This document shows, one piece after another, positions 7,722 through 16,365 of a stretch of 64,000 nucleotides of DNA. Position numbers and translations under genes: made by a program. Origin of the DNA: Bacillota bacterium (lineage in GTDB: Bacteria; Bacillota; Clostridia; Monoglobales; Firm-18); the NCBI GenBank assembly GCA_023228885.1, contig JALOAJ010000012.1:5184-69183 (forward strand). The letters are read 5' to 3'. Position 1 is the first letter of the stretch. Each line of letters starts with the position of its first letter. The notes under the pieces are model-generated. The model saw nothing but the letters and a program-made list of their open reading frames with translations, made no database searches and was not told where the DNA came from.

Positions 7722-8765
7722 TTGGAAAACAATATGCTCAGGCTGTTTTTTACATTGATTGTTGCCTTTTTGGTATCATTTGCCTCAACGCCGATAGTGA
7801 AAATATTGGCTAAAAAGATAGGGGCAATGGATGTTCCAAAGGATAAACGAAGGATGCACAACAAGCCTATTGCACGCCTTGGCGGGCTTGCGATTTTTTA
7901 TGGATTTATCGTATCAATTCTGTGCTTTTCAAATATAGATACCGCCATGCGCGGGATGCTCATAGGAAGTGTAATTATTGCAGGTTTAGGTGTGATAGAT
8001 GATGTGTTTGAAATCAAAGCATCGGCTAAGCTTAGCGTTCAAATAGCGGCGGCGGCGGTGGCGGTGCTGCATGGAATTGAAATAACTTACCTTACAAACC
8101 CCAATCTTCTAAGCGATGAAAAGTATATTGCGCTTGGAATATGGGCAATACCTATTACAATGATATGGATTGTCGGCGTTACAAACGCCGTTAATTTAAT
8201 TGACGGTTTGGACGGGCTTGCAGCAGGGGTTTCATCCATTTCGTGTATATCCCTTTTTGCAATATCCCTTATTACAAAAGAAACAAACATTGCAATTTTA
8301 ACGGCGGCTGCCGCAGGGGCGGCGTTTGGGTTTTTGCCGTATAATATATATCCTGCAAAAATATTTATGGGAGATACGGGGGCAAACTTTTTAGGATATT
8401 TTCTTGCATGCGTGAGCATTATGGGGCTTTTTAAAAGTTATGCGGTAATATCTTTTGCAATTCCGTTTTTGATATTAGGGTTGCCGATTTTTGATACGCT
8501 GTTTGCAATTGTACGAAGAATTTATCGAAAAAAATCCCCAATGGAAGCGGACCGCGGGCATTTACATCATCGGCTGATTGATATGGGCTTTGACCAACGG
8601 CAGACGGTGAAAATTCTTTGCATTGCAAGCGCATTGTTGTCGCTTAGCGCTGTTGTTCTTTTAATGAGCGGCGCGTCAAGGGCGGTAATACTTATACTTT
8701 CGGTAGTTTTGCTTGTGTGGACAGGCATGGCATTATCACAAAAGCAGGAGGAGAAAGAACTTTGA
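7722..8765 (+). CDS. Polyprenyl-phosphate N-acetylhexosamine-1-phosphate transferase (TagO/WecA/MraY family)
   Basis: An integral membrane protein of about 347 residues with roughly ten spans. The MraY/WecA hallmarks are present: RRMHNKPIARLGG at the N-terminal cytosolic loop, the Asp-rich NLIDGLDGLAAG, and HLHHRLIDMGF in the C-terminal loop, which together bind Mg2+ and UDP-sugar. It should transfer GlcNAc-1-phosphate from UDP-GlcNAc to undecaprenyl phosphate, the first step of secondary wall polymer synthesis. TTG 7722 is preferred because AGGGGG lies about 11 nt upstream. It overlaps wecB by 4 nt, supporting a joint role in wall polymer synthesis. Confidence 0.88.
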   Translation: MENNMLRLFFTLIVAFLVSFASTPIVKILAKKIGAMDVPKDKRRMHNKPIARLGGLAIFYGFIVSILCFSNIDTAMRGMLIGSVIIAGLGVIDDVFEIKASAKLSVQIAAAAVAVLHGIEITYLTNPNLLSDEKYIALGIWAIPITMIWIVGVTNAVNLIDGLDGLAAGVSSISCISLFAISLITKETNIAILTAAAAGAAFGFLPYNIYPAKIFMGDTGANFLGYFLACVSIMGLFKSYAVISFAIPFLILGLPIFDTLFAIVRRIYRKKSPMEADRGHLHHRLIDMGFDQRQTVKILCIASALLSLSAVVLLMSGASRAVILILSVVLLVWTGMALSQKQEEKEL

Positions 8766-9904
8766 AAATAAAAGTTATGACGGTTTTCGGAACTCGACCC
8801 GAGGCGATTAAAATGGCGCCGCTTGTGCTGAAATTAAAAAGCAACCCCAAAATTGAAACTTGTGTTTGTGTGACGGCTCAGCACCGTGAAATGCTTGATA
8901 GTGTGCTTGAAATGTTTAACATAACGCCGGACTTTGACCTTAACATAATGCAATCGGGGCAAACGCTTTCAGACATCACAACCCGTGTGCTGATCGGGCT
9001 GGATGAGGTAATAAAAAAAGCGCAACCGGACATTGTTTTGGTGCATGGCGACACAACCACTTCTTTTGTGGGCGCGCTTGCCGCTTTTTATAACAAAACA
9101 AAAATAGGTCATGTAGAGGCGGGCTTGCGGACTTTTGATAAATACTTTCCATACCCGGAGGAGGTAAACAGGCTGCTTACCGGACGGCTTGCAGACCTGC
9201 ATTTCGCTCCGACGGCGGCAAATAAGTTAAACCTTTTAAATGAAAATATAAATGCAGATAATATATTTATAACGGGGAATACTGTAATTGATGCATTAAA
9301 GACCACAGTAGACGAAAAATATCAGCTTAGCGATGATATAGGCAGCGCCGATTACGGCAATAAAAAGGTAATAATATTAACGGCGCATCGCCGAGAAAAC
9401 TTGGGCGCGCCCCTTCAAAATATATGCAATGCGGTAAAACGCATTGTTACCGAATTTGACGATGTTGAGGTGGTTTATCCCGTACATTTAAACCCGGCCG
9501 TAAAAGATACGGTGTTCGGCATACTTGGAAATGTTGACAGGGTAAAACTAATTGACCCCGTTGATGTTCGTGATTTACATAATGCCATAAACAAATGCTA
9601 TATCGTTATGACCGATTCGGGCGGTTTGCAAGAGGAGGCACCATCGCTTGGGAAACCCGTCTTGGTGCTTAGAAACGAAACGGAAAGACCGGAGGCGGTC
9701 AACGCGGGAACGGTGGCGCTTGCGGGGGTTGAGGAGGATAACATTTACACATTGGCTAAAAACCTTTTGACAAATAAAGTCGAATATGATAAAATGGCGC
9801 GGGCTGTTAATCCGTATGGCGACGGAAACGCCTCAGCCCGTATAGTTGACGGGATACTTTATCATTTTGGTTTAGGTGATAAGCCAGTTGATTTTGACCA
9901 ATAA
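8762..9904 (+). CDS. wecB: UDP-N-acetylglucosamine 2-epimerase (non-hydrolysing)
   Basis: 380 residues. MTVFGTRPEAIKMAPL at the N-terminus, GDTTTSFVGALAAFY, HVEAGLRTFDKYFPYPEE, TAHRRENLG and DSGGLQEEAPSLGKPVL are the defining motifs of the WecB/MnaA family, which interconverts UDP-GlcNAc and UDP-ManNAc for wall polymer linkage units. The start is TTG 8762, overlapping the TGA of the previous gene, with AGGAGGAG at 8745-8752. The V-ATPase genes follow after only 17 nt. In many Firmicutes wecB sits directly before the F-type atp operon; here a V-type operon takes that place. Confidence 0.92.
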   Translation: MKIKVMTVFGTRPEAIKMAPLVLKLKSNPKIETCVCVTAQHREMLDSVLEMFNITPDFDLNIMQSGQTLSDITTRVLIGLDEVIKKAQPDIVLVHGDTTTSFVGALAAFYNKTKIGHVEAGLRTFDKYFPYPEEVNRLLTGRLADLHFAPTAANKLNLLNENINADNIFITGNTVIDALKTTVDEKYQLSDDIGSADYGNKKVIILTAHRRENLGAPLQNICNAVKRIVTEFDDVEVVYPVHLNPAVKDTVFGILGNVDRVKLIDPVDVRDLHNAINKCYIVMTDSGGLQEEAPSLGKPVLVLRNETERPEAVNAGTVALAGVEEDNIYTLAKNLLTNKVEYDKMARAVNPYGDGNASARIVDGILYHFGLGDKPVDFDQ

Positions 9905-9921
9905 TACGGAGGGATTTTAAA

Positions 9922-10239
9922 TTGGGCTTAGAAATAATTGAAAGCATAAGGCAAGCTGAACAGCAAGCAAATGATATTTTAGAAAATGCGCAAAACGGCG
10001 CTCAACAAATTATTTCAGACGCTAAGCTGCAAGCGGATAAAACAATTTCAACTTTTGAAGCGGCGCTTGAAAAGCAAACGCAAAAAATAATTCAAGACGC
10101 TTGCGACAAGGCTCAAAAACAAGCAACGGAAATATTAGGGCAAGCGCAGGAAAAATGCAATCGACTAAAGGATGAATCGAGCGCCAACATGGAAAAGGCA
10201 ATACTTTTTGTTACGGAAAAACTTAAAGGGGCGAAGTAA
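9922..10239 (+). CDS. V-type ATPase small coiled-coil subunit (NtpF/G-type)
   Basis: 105 residues, almost entirely heptad-like helix rich in Ala, Gln, Glu and Lys, matching the peripheral-stalk partner of subunit E. It starts at TTG 9922 behind GGAGGG and ends directly before the subunit I ATG. Its place as the first gene of the ntp-order cluster, upstream of subunit I, agrees with ntpF of Enterococcus hirae. Assignment rests mainly on composition and context. Confidence 0.7.
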   Translation: MGLEIIESIRQAEQQANDILENAQNGAQQIISDAKLQADKTISTFEAALEKQTQKIIQDACDKAQKQATEILGQAQEKCNRLKDESSANMEKAILFVTEKLKGAK

Positions 10240-12192
10240 ATGATTGTGGAAATGAGCAAGCTGACCATTGCCGGGCTTATGCAAGAGCGTTCTGCAATTA
10301 TAAGGCACTTAATGAAGCTTGGCATAGTTCACCTTGATAAGGTGAAACTGACGGAGCAAGAGCAAAACAATGTTTTGGAATGTGCAAAATTTGACAGCGC
10401 CGAAGCCCGCATTGTCGAAATTGAGGACGAACTTCGCAAAATTTCAGAGGCAATATCCTTTTTAACGGAAACCGCTTCAAGCGGCAAAACGAAAAGCGCA
10501 AAAAGGAATATAACCTTTGACCGCTTTATAAATCAAGAAACTCACAGCGGGGTTTGGGAAAAGGTTTTTCAAGCCAACGGGCTTAAAAAAGAGATTGAAC
10601 AAAAAAAAGGCGAGCTTGCCGCCCTAAAAAACGATATGTTGTTTTTAAAGGTGTGGGAAAGCTATAAATTGCCTGTCGAACTAACAAAAACCGCCGCAAC
10701 CCAAATAATGACCGGCACAATTCCTGCAAACGCAAGTATTGATGAACTGTTATTGAATATGCGGGAAACTGATTTAGTTAACATAATATTATTAAACAGC
10801 GATAGTGACCAGCACTATGTAACAATTACGGTGCATAACAGCGTTTCGGCAAAAATAGCGGAGGAACTTAGAAAATATAATTTTTCGCCGGCGAATTTTG
10901 GTGATATAAAAGGAACAATTTTAGAAAATATACAATCGGTTGACGAAAAAATAAACGAGATTAAGGCGGAAATAGACGATTTATCGAAGCAAAGCGTGCA
11001 AGCCTGTGCAAACCTGCCCGATATATATGGTTTATATGATTATATATATAATATGCAGCAACGAAGGCGTGTTTTATCGAATTTTCTTACCACCGAAAAA
11101 GCGTTTGTTGTTGGCGGTTGGGTTCCGGCACGGTTGGCGGAGAAAATAAAAGTTGAAATAGAAAATAAATTTACCGTTTTTATAAAAGTTTCAGAGCCTG
11201 AGGAGGGGGAGGAAACTCCGGTGCTGTTAAAAAATAACCGTTTGATTTATCCGTTTGAAATGATAACCGAGATGTACAGTTTGCCGCTATCGAGCGGTAT
11301 TGACCCAAATGCGGTGATGGCGCCGTTTTACTGGTTGTTTTTTGGTCTTATGCTTGGCGATGCGGTTTACGGGATACTGCTTACCGTTATTTGCGGCTTA
11401 ATGGTTTGGAAGTTTAAAACGGAAAAGGGCACTATGATGGATAAGATGCTCAGGATGTTGGCGTTATGCGGCATTTCAACCTTCATATGGGGTGCGCTGT
11501 TTGGCAGTTGGTGCGGTGATTTGCCGAAAATGCTTTTGGGCAAGGAGATACCGCCGTTGTGGTTTGACCCGGGCAGCGACCCAATGCGGCTTATGATATG
11601 GTCATTTTTATTTGGAGCGGTACATCTTTTTGCAGGTATGGCAGTAAACGCATATATGCTTATAAGAGAAGGCAAATGGCTTGACGCAATTTTTGATATA
11701 GGGTTTTGGTATGTTACATTGGTAGGCGTCGGGCTGTTGTTTCTTGGAGGTTCTGCCGCCGCAATCGGTAAAAACATGGCAATTGCAGGCGCAATAGGCT
11801 TGATACTGACCCAAGGCAGAAAAGAAAAGAACATAATCAAAAAAATATCATCGGGCATTTTAAGTTTATATAATATAACAGGTTTTTTAAGCGATGTTCT
11901 TAGTTATTCAAGACTGCTTGCACTCGGGCTTGCAACAGGGGTTATATCACAGGTAATAAATCAACTTGGCATGATGCCGGGCGGTTTTGTTTCAATAGTT
12001 GCGGCATTGATTCTTATTATAACCTTGTTAGCAGGGCATGCGTTTAATATGGGAATTAACACACTGGGGGCATATGTACATTCTTCCCGACTGCAATATG
12101 TTGAATTTTTTGGGAAGTTTTATGAGAGCGGCGGCGATGCATTTGAGCCGCTGAAGGTAAAAACAAGGTATTTGCAAATAAAAGAAGGTTAA
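10240..12192 (+). CDS. ntpI: V-type ATP synthase subunit I (a-subunit)
   Basis: 650 residues: a cytosolic N-terminal half of about 360 residues with coiled-coil arms (stator attachment), then seven or eight membrane spans. MAPFYWLFFGLMLGDAVYGI, SYSRLLALGLATGVI (the Arg facing the rotor) and GHAFNMGIN are hallmark motifs. It forms the two ion half-channels next to the K ring. Start codon ATG immediately after the TAA of the preceding gene; AAAGGGGCG upstream serves as ribosome binding site. Confidence 0.93.
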   Translation: MIVEMSKLTIAGLMQERSAIIRHLMKLGIVHLDKVKLTEQEQNNVLECAKFDSAEARIVEIEDELRKISEAISFLTETASSGKTKSAKRNITFDRFINQETHSGVWEKVFQANGLKKEIEQKKGELAALKNDMLFLKVWESYKLPVELTKTAATQIMTGTIPANASIDELLLNMRETDLVNIILLNSDSDQHYVTITVHNSVSAKIAEELRKYNFSPANFGDIKGTILENIQSVDEKINEIKAEIDDLSKQSVQACANLPDIYGLYDYIYNMQQRRRVLSNFLTTEKAFVVGGWVPARLAEKIKVEIENKFTVFIKVSEPEEGEETPVLLKNNRLIYPFEMITEMYSLPLSSGIDPNAVMAPFYWLFFGLMLGDAVYGILLTVICGLMVWKFKTEKGTMMDKMLRMLALCGISTFIWGALFGSWCGDLPKMLLGKEIPPLWFDPGSDPMRLMIWSFLFGAVHLFAGMAVNAYMLIREGKWLDAIFDIGFWYVTLVGVGLLFLGGSAAAIGKNMAIAGAIGLILTQGRKEKNIIKKISSGILSLYNITGFLSDVLSYSRLLALGLATGVISQVINQLGMMPGGFVSIVAALILIITLLAGHAFNMGINTLGAYVHSSRLQYVEFFGKFYESGGDAFEPLKVKTRYLQIKEG

Positions 12193-12217
12193 ATTATTAT
12201 ATAACAGGAGGAAAGAC

Positions 12218-12712
12218 ATGGGTTTTGTAGAGATTTTGACAAACGGAACATTTTTATCGGTATTAGGGGCGGTTATGGCGGTTATAGTATCCGGCATGGG
12301 CAGCGCCAAAGGGGTTGGCTTGGTTGGCGAGGCGGCATCGGGGCTTATTACCGAAGAATCTGACCGATTTGGTCAGGCGTTGCTTTTGCAGGCGCTTCCC
12401 GGCACACAGGGCATTTATGGCGTGCTTACTGCATTTATGATACTAAATAAAATAGGGCTTTTAAGCGGTAATGTTGCGGTATCCTCTTTTGAAGGCGCGG
12501 CACTTTTGATAGCGGCGCTGCCTGTTGCAATAGTCGGTTATTTTTCGGCAATACGCCAAGCGCGCGTTTCCGCAGCGGCGATTGAAATAATAGCAAAAAG
12601 GCCGGAAGACCTTGCAAAAGGTATCACCTTTGCGGCAATGGTTGAAACATATGCTGTTTTGGCATTGCTTGCATCGATACTTGCAATTAACGGGTTACCT
12701 GTGCTCGGTTAA
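12218..12712 (+). CDS. ntpK: V-type ATP synthase subunit K (16-kDa rotor ring proteolipid)
   Basis: 164 residues forming four membrane helices, a duplicated c-subunit hairpin. The carboxylate is present only in the fourth helix, Glu143 in VETYAVLALL. LPGTQGIYG (Leu60, Thr63, Gln64) and Gln114 in AIRQAR match the Na+ ligands described for E. hirae NtpK (Leu61, Thr64, Gln65, Gln110, Glu139). This points to Na+ rather than H+ coupling, by homology. Preceded by AGGAGG. Confidence 0.92.
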   Translation: MGFVEILTNGTFLSVLGAVMAVIVSGMGSAKGVGLVGEAASGLITEESDRFGQALLLQALPGTQGIYGVLTAFMILNKIGLLSGNVAVSSFEGAALLIAALPVAIVGYFSAIRQARVSAAAIEIIAKRPEDLAKGITFAAMVETYAVLALLASILAINGLPVLG

Positions 12713-12744
12713 TGGAAAACTGCTTACGGAAGGAATGTTTACCT

Positions 12745-13245
12745 ATGGCGGGATTGGAAAGTATAATCCAAAAAATAATAGATGATGCAACACAAAAAGC
12801 AAGCAGCATAACGGAAAATGCAAAAATTAAAGGTGAGCAAATAGCAAAAGGCGCTAAAAAGCACATTAGCGAAAAAGAGGAAACAGCAAAAAAACTGGTG
12901 GCTCAAACGGCTAAGGTTAGGGCTGAACGCATAATTGCCTCAGCGCAGCTTGAGGGCAAAAAGCAATATCTTGCCGCTAAACAGGCGCTTATTGATGATG
13001 TGTTTTCCAAGTCGGCAAGCAAGCTTGCAATGCTTGAAACGGCGGAATACGAAAAGCTTATATCGGAAATGTCAAAAGGCATAGACGGCGAGGTTGTTTT
13101 GCTTTCGAGGGATAAGGAAAAAGGCACAGGCGGCGGGTTTATAATAAAAAAGGGAAAGGTTGAATATAACTTTTCTTTTGAGGCGCTTGCCAAAAATGCC
13201 AAAGAAAAGCTTGAAAGCGATGTAATATCAATTTTGTTCGGCTAA
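12745..13245 (+). CDS. ntpE: V-type ATP synthase subunit E
   Basis: 166 residues: a long N-terminal helix (MAGLESIIQKIIDDATQ, then Ala/Lys-rich) and a globular C-terminal part, normal for the peripheral stalk subunit. I chose ATG 12745, 10 nt after GGAAGGA, instead of an upstream ATG overlapping the subunit K stop; MAGLESI is also a typical beginning. Located between K and C as in ntp operons. Confidence 0.85.
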   Translation: MAGLESIIQKIIDDATQKASSITENAKIKGEQIAKGAKKHISEKEETAKKLVAQTAKVRAERIIASAQLEGKKQYLAAKQALIDDVFSKSASKLAMLETAEYEKLISEMSKGIDGEVVLLSRDKEKGTGGGFIIKKGKVEYNFSFEALAKNAKEKLESDVISILFG

Positions 13246-13255
13246 AGGAGGCAGG

Positions 13256-14212
13256 ATGAAATCCATGGAAAGCACAAGATACAATGAGTTTGATTACACC
13301 GCATCTGTGGCGCGTTCACGGGTGATTGAAACACGCCTTCTTAGTCATTTGGATTTTGAAAAATTACTGACTGCCGATTCCGTACCCGATGCGATAGTCT
13401 TTCTTGCAAATGCGGGCTGGAAAACATTTGATGATTATAACAAAATGCTTTATAACCAAACATTTGAGCTTTTTGAGTTGTCGGTCAAGCTGGGGGCGGA
13501 AGGTTTTTTAAAGACGCAACGGCTAAAATATGACTATCACAACTTAAAGGCGCTTATAAAAACGGAACTTACAGCCCAGAAACAACATGATATACTAATT
13601 GATTTGGGTAATATTTCGCTAAAAGACATGAAAAACGCTGTGCTAAATGCTGATTACAAGCTGTTTTCAGAAAATATGGCAATGTCGGTTCCCGAGGCAT
13701 ACGAGCAATATGCAAAAACACCGGATGCACAGCTTGTAGATTTAATTTTTGATAATGCATACTTTAAGGATTTGGCTGATTTTATAAAAATACAGCCGGA
13801 CGAAAAAACGCTTGATTTAATAAAAACCCAAATTGATATGCACAATATAAAAACATTTATGCGCATACGCAAAATGGGAAAAACATATGAATTTTCAAAA
13901 AAGGTGATTGCGCATGGCGGGTGGCTGCCGTATGAGTTTTACATTGAGCGGGTCGGCTCTTCCGATACTGATTTTTTAATATTTGAAAAGACCCCGTATT
14001 CAGCCTTGTTTTTGGAAGAAGATTTGGAACGCTCGCTTGATAACTATTTTATTCAAAAGGTTAAAAAGGCGCGAAAAGGACCGTTCGGGCTTGCTCCGTT
14101 GGCGGCATACTTTTTTTTGAAAGAAAACGAAATACAAAATGTACGCATTATTTTAACATGCAAAACGGCGGGAATGGACGAAAATATTATACGCAAAAGG
14201 CTGCGAGGATAG
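13256..14212 (+). CDS. ntpC: V-type ATP synthase subunit C (NtpC, d-type)
   Basis: 318 residues, helical, slightly shorter than the usual 330-350. YTASVARSRVIETRLL near the N-terminus and DYHNLKALIKTEL are family hallmarks. The protein caps the rotor ring and connects it to the central stalk. GGAGG lies 6 nt before the ATG. Confidence 0.88.
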   Translation: MKSMESTRYNEFDYTASVARSRVIETRLLSHLDFEKLLTADSVPDAIVFLANAGWKTFDDYNKMLYNQTFELFELSVKLGAEGFLKTQRLKYDYHNLKALIKTELTAQKQHDILIDLGNISLKDMKNAVLNADYKLFSENMAMSVPEAYEQYAKTPDAQLVDLIFDNAYFKDLADFIKIQPDEKTLDLIKTQIDMHNIKTFMRIRKMGKTYEFSKKVIAHGGWLPYEFYIERVGSSDTDFLIFEKTPYSALFLEEDLERSLDNYFIQKVKKARKGPFGLAPLAAYFFLKENEIQNVRIILTCKTAGMDENIIRKRLRG

Positions 14213-14225
14213 GGGGGGCATATTT

Positions 14226-14549
14226 GTGTATCGAGTAGCAATAATAGGCGATAGGGAAAGTGTGCTCAGCTTTAAAGCGGTGGGTTTTGATGTTGCGGAT
14301 ACGACAGATTCGGCAGAGGTTTTATCTGCATTTAACGATTTTGTTTCTAAAAACTATGCAATTATATTCGTTACCGAACAAGTTGCACAGCTTATAGAAA
14401 CCGAAATTGAAAGCTATAAAGACAGACCATACCCTGCCGTAATAGTTATTCCGAATAACCGCGGTTCAAGCGGCATGGGAATGGACGCTATTAAAAAATC
14501 TGTTGAACGAGCCGTGGGCGCCGATATATTATTTAAAGAAGAAAATTAA
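14226..14549 (+). CDS. ntpG: V-type ATP synthase subunit F (NtpG)
   Basis: 107 residues, a small Rossmann-like protein of the central stalk. IIGDRESVLSFKAVGFDV at the N-terminus, IIFVTEQVAQLI and PAVIVIPNNRGSSG are typical. Starts at GTG 14226 behind GGGGGG. Sits between C and A, as in the ntp order. Confidence 0.9.
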   Translation: MYRVAIIGDRESVLSFKAVGFDVADTTDSAEVLSAFNDFVSKNYAIIFVTEQVAQLIETEIESYKDRPYPAVIVIPNNRGSSGMGMDAIKKSVERAVGADILFKEEN

Positions 14550-14564
14550 GGTGGGTGTTTTTAT

Positions 14565-15107
14565 TTGGGAACAATAATTAAGGTTTCCGGGCCTTTGGTA
14601 GTTGCGGAGGGCATGAAGGATGCCAATATGTTTGATGTTGTTCGCGTCAGTAACCATAACCTTATCGGAGAGGTTATAGAGATGCGTGACGATAAAGCTT
14701 CGATTCAAGTTTATGAGGAAACAACAGGGCTTGGACCGGGTGAACCTGTTACCACAACCGGTGCGCCGCTTTCGGTTGAACTAGGCCCGGGCTTGATAGA
14801 AAAGATGTATGACGGAATACAACGCCCCTTGGTGATTATGCGAGAGCAAGCGGGCACCAACATAACGCGGGGCATAGATGTGAGCGCGCTTGACAAACAA
14901 GCTAAGTGGGAGTTTATTCCCGACATAAAAGCGGGCGAAACGGTTGTCGGCGGCGATATAATAGGTCATGTTGACGAAACGGTTTTGGTTGTTCATAAAA
15001 TTATGGTTCCAAACGGCGTATCAGGCAAAATAACCGACATCAAAAGCGGTTCTTTCACCGTTGAAGAAACTGTTGCGACAATTTTACGGATGAAGGAAAA
15101 ACAGTAG
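14565..15107 (+). CDS. ntpA: V-type ATPase catalytic subunit A, N-terminal part (frameshifted gene)
   Basis: 180 codons from TTG 14565: the beta-barrel domain (GTIIKVSGPLVVAEGM) and the bulge domain (YDGIQRPL, then IPNGVSGKI-like VPNGVSGKIT). It stops at TAG 15105-15107 just after EETVATILRMKEKQ. Reading one base back from an A5 run at 15097-15101 gives KTVDLTMMQKWPVR, the expected continuation into the nucleotide-binding part. The gene is therefore broken by loss of one A. It could be a sequencing or assembly error, a true mutation, or recoding; all other subunit genes are intact, which favours error or recoding. Confidence 0.85.
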   Translation: MGTIIKVSGPLVVAEGMKDANMFDVVRVSNHNLIGEVIEMRDDKASIQVYEETTGLGPGEPVTTTGAPLSVELGPGLIEKMYDGIQRPLVIMREQAGTNITRGIDVSALDKQAKWEFIPDIKAGETVVGGDIIGHVDETVLVVHKIMVPNGVSGKITDIKSGSFTVEETVATILRMKEKQ

Positions 15108-15115
15108 ATTTAACC

Positions 15116-16324
15116 ATGATGCAAAAATGGCCGGTGCGTATCGGGCGACCGTATAATCAGAAACTTCCTCCCGAAATGCCGCTTGTTACCGGGCAGCGGG
15201 TTATTGATACATTATTCCCCATTGCAAAAGGTGGGGTTGCAGCGGTGCCGGGACCTTTCGGCAGCGGCAAAACGGTTGTTCAACATCAGCTTGCAAAGTG
15301 GGCGGATGCCGACATAGTGGTATATATCGGGTGCGGTGAGCGTGGGAACGAGATGACCGATGTGCTTATGGAATTCCCCGAGCTTAAAGACCCGAAAACA
15401 GGGCATTCCCTTATGAAACGCACCGTGCTTATTGCCAACACCTCCGATATGCCGGTTGCAGCGCGTGAAGCCAGCGTATATACCGGAATTACCATAGCGG
15501 AGTATTTTCGTGATATGGGTTATTCCGTTGCTGTTATGGCGGATTCAACTTCTCGCTGGGCAGAGGCGCTTCGTGAAATGAGCGGACGCCTTGAAGAAAT
15601 GCCGGGTGAAGAAGGGTATCCTGCATACTTGGGTTCGCGAATTGCACAGTTTTATGAAAGGGCGGGGCGGGTGCTGTCGATGGGCACAATCCCCCGTGAA
15701 GGCGCGCTGACCGCAATTGGGGCGGTATCACCGCCGGGCGGCGATATATCCGAGCCGGTTTCGCAGGCCACCCTTAGAATAGTTAAGGTGTTTTGGGGTT
15801 TAGACGCTACATTGGCGTATAGAAGGCATTTTCCGGCAATTAACTGGATGACATCATATTCTTTATATTTGGATGCGCTTGGCGAATGGTTTTCCGAAAG
15901 CATTGCGGCAGACTGGAATAAGCTGCGAGCGGAGGCGATAAAAATTCTTTCGGACGAATCGGAATTAAACGAGATAGTTCAGCTTGTGGGCGTTGATGCG
16001 CTATCGGGCGATGACAGGGTTACGCTTGAAGTGGCGCGCAGCATTCGAGAAGACTATTTGCATCAAAACGCGTTTGACGATATAGACACATATACATCAT
16101 TGCCTAAGCAATACGGGCTGTTAAAAATTATTTTAACATTATATAAATTAGCGCAGCAAGCCATAAAAGCGGGGGTTTCCATTGAACGAATATCCTCCAT
16201 GAGGGTGCTTGAAAGAATTGGCAGAGCAAAATATACCCCCGAGCAAGATTCGGCGGCTGCGTTTGCTCAAATAGAAGAAGCGCTCGCAAAAGAAATGGAC
16301 GAGCTGACGAGAGATAATGCGTAG
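15116..16324 (+). CDS. ntpA: V-type ATPase catalytic subunit A, nucleotide-binding part (frameshifted gene)
   Basis: 402 codons from ATG 15116, in the -1 frame relative to the first part and 8 nt after its stop. MMQKWPVRIGRPYNQKLPPE leads into the P-loop GPFGSGKTVVQHQLAKW, then IVYIGCGERGNEMTDVL-like sequence, the MADSTSRWAEALREMSGRLEEMPG block and a complete C-terminal helical domain. As one chain, subunit A would be about 587 residues, the normal size. Only AAGGA about 18 nt upstream could serve as ribosome binding site, so independent starting looks poor; re-initiation after the nearby stop is possible. Confidence 0.88.
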   Translation: MMQKWPVRIGRPYNQKLPPEMPLVTGQRVIDTLFPIAKGGVAAVPGPFGSGKTVVQHQLAKWADADIVVYIGCGERGNEMTDVLMEFPELKDPKTGHSLMKRTVLIANTSDMPVAAREASVYTGITIAEYFRDMGYSVAVMADSTSRWAEALREMSGRLEEMPGEEGYPAYLGSRIAQFYERAGRVLSMGTIPREGALTAIGAVSPPGGDISEPVSQATLRIVKVFWGLDATLAYRRHFPAINWMTSYSLYLDALGEWFSESIAADWNKLRAEAIKILSDESELNEIVQLVGVDALSGDDRVTLEVARSIREDYLHQNAFDDIDTYTSLPKQYGLLKIILTLYKLAQQAIKAGVSIERISSMRVLERIGRAKYTPEQDSAAAFAQIEEALAKEMDELTRDNA

Positions 16325-16365
16325 TTTTACTGTAATTTTGTAACCGGAAAGGAATGAATCTGAAT

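Noticed and set aside
15095..15110. Canonical programmed -1 frameshift site in the A-subunit gene
   Set aside because: The run is only A5 (G-GAA-AAA-C), not the A-AAA-AAG type heptamer, and I see no stimulatory hairpin right after it. I keep recoding as a possibility but do not annotate a site.
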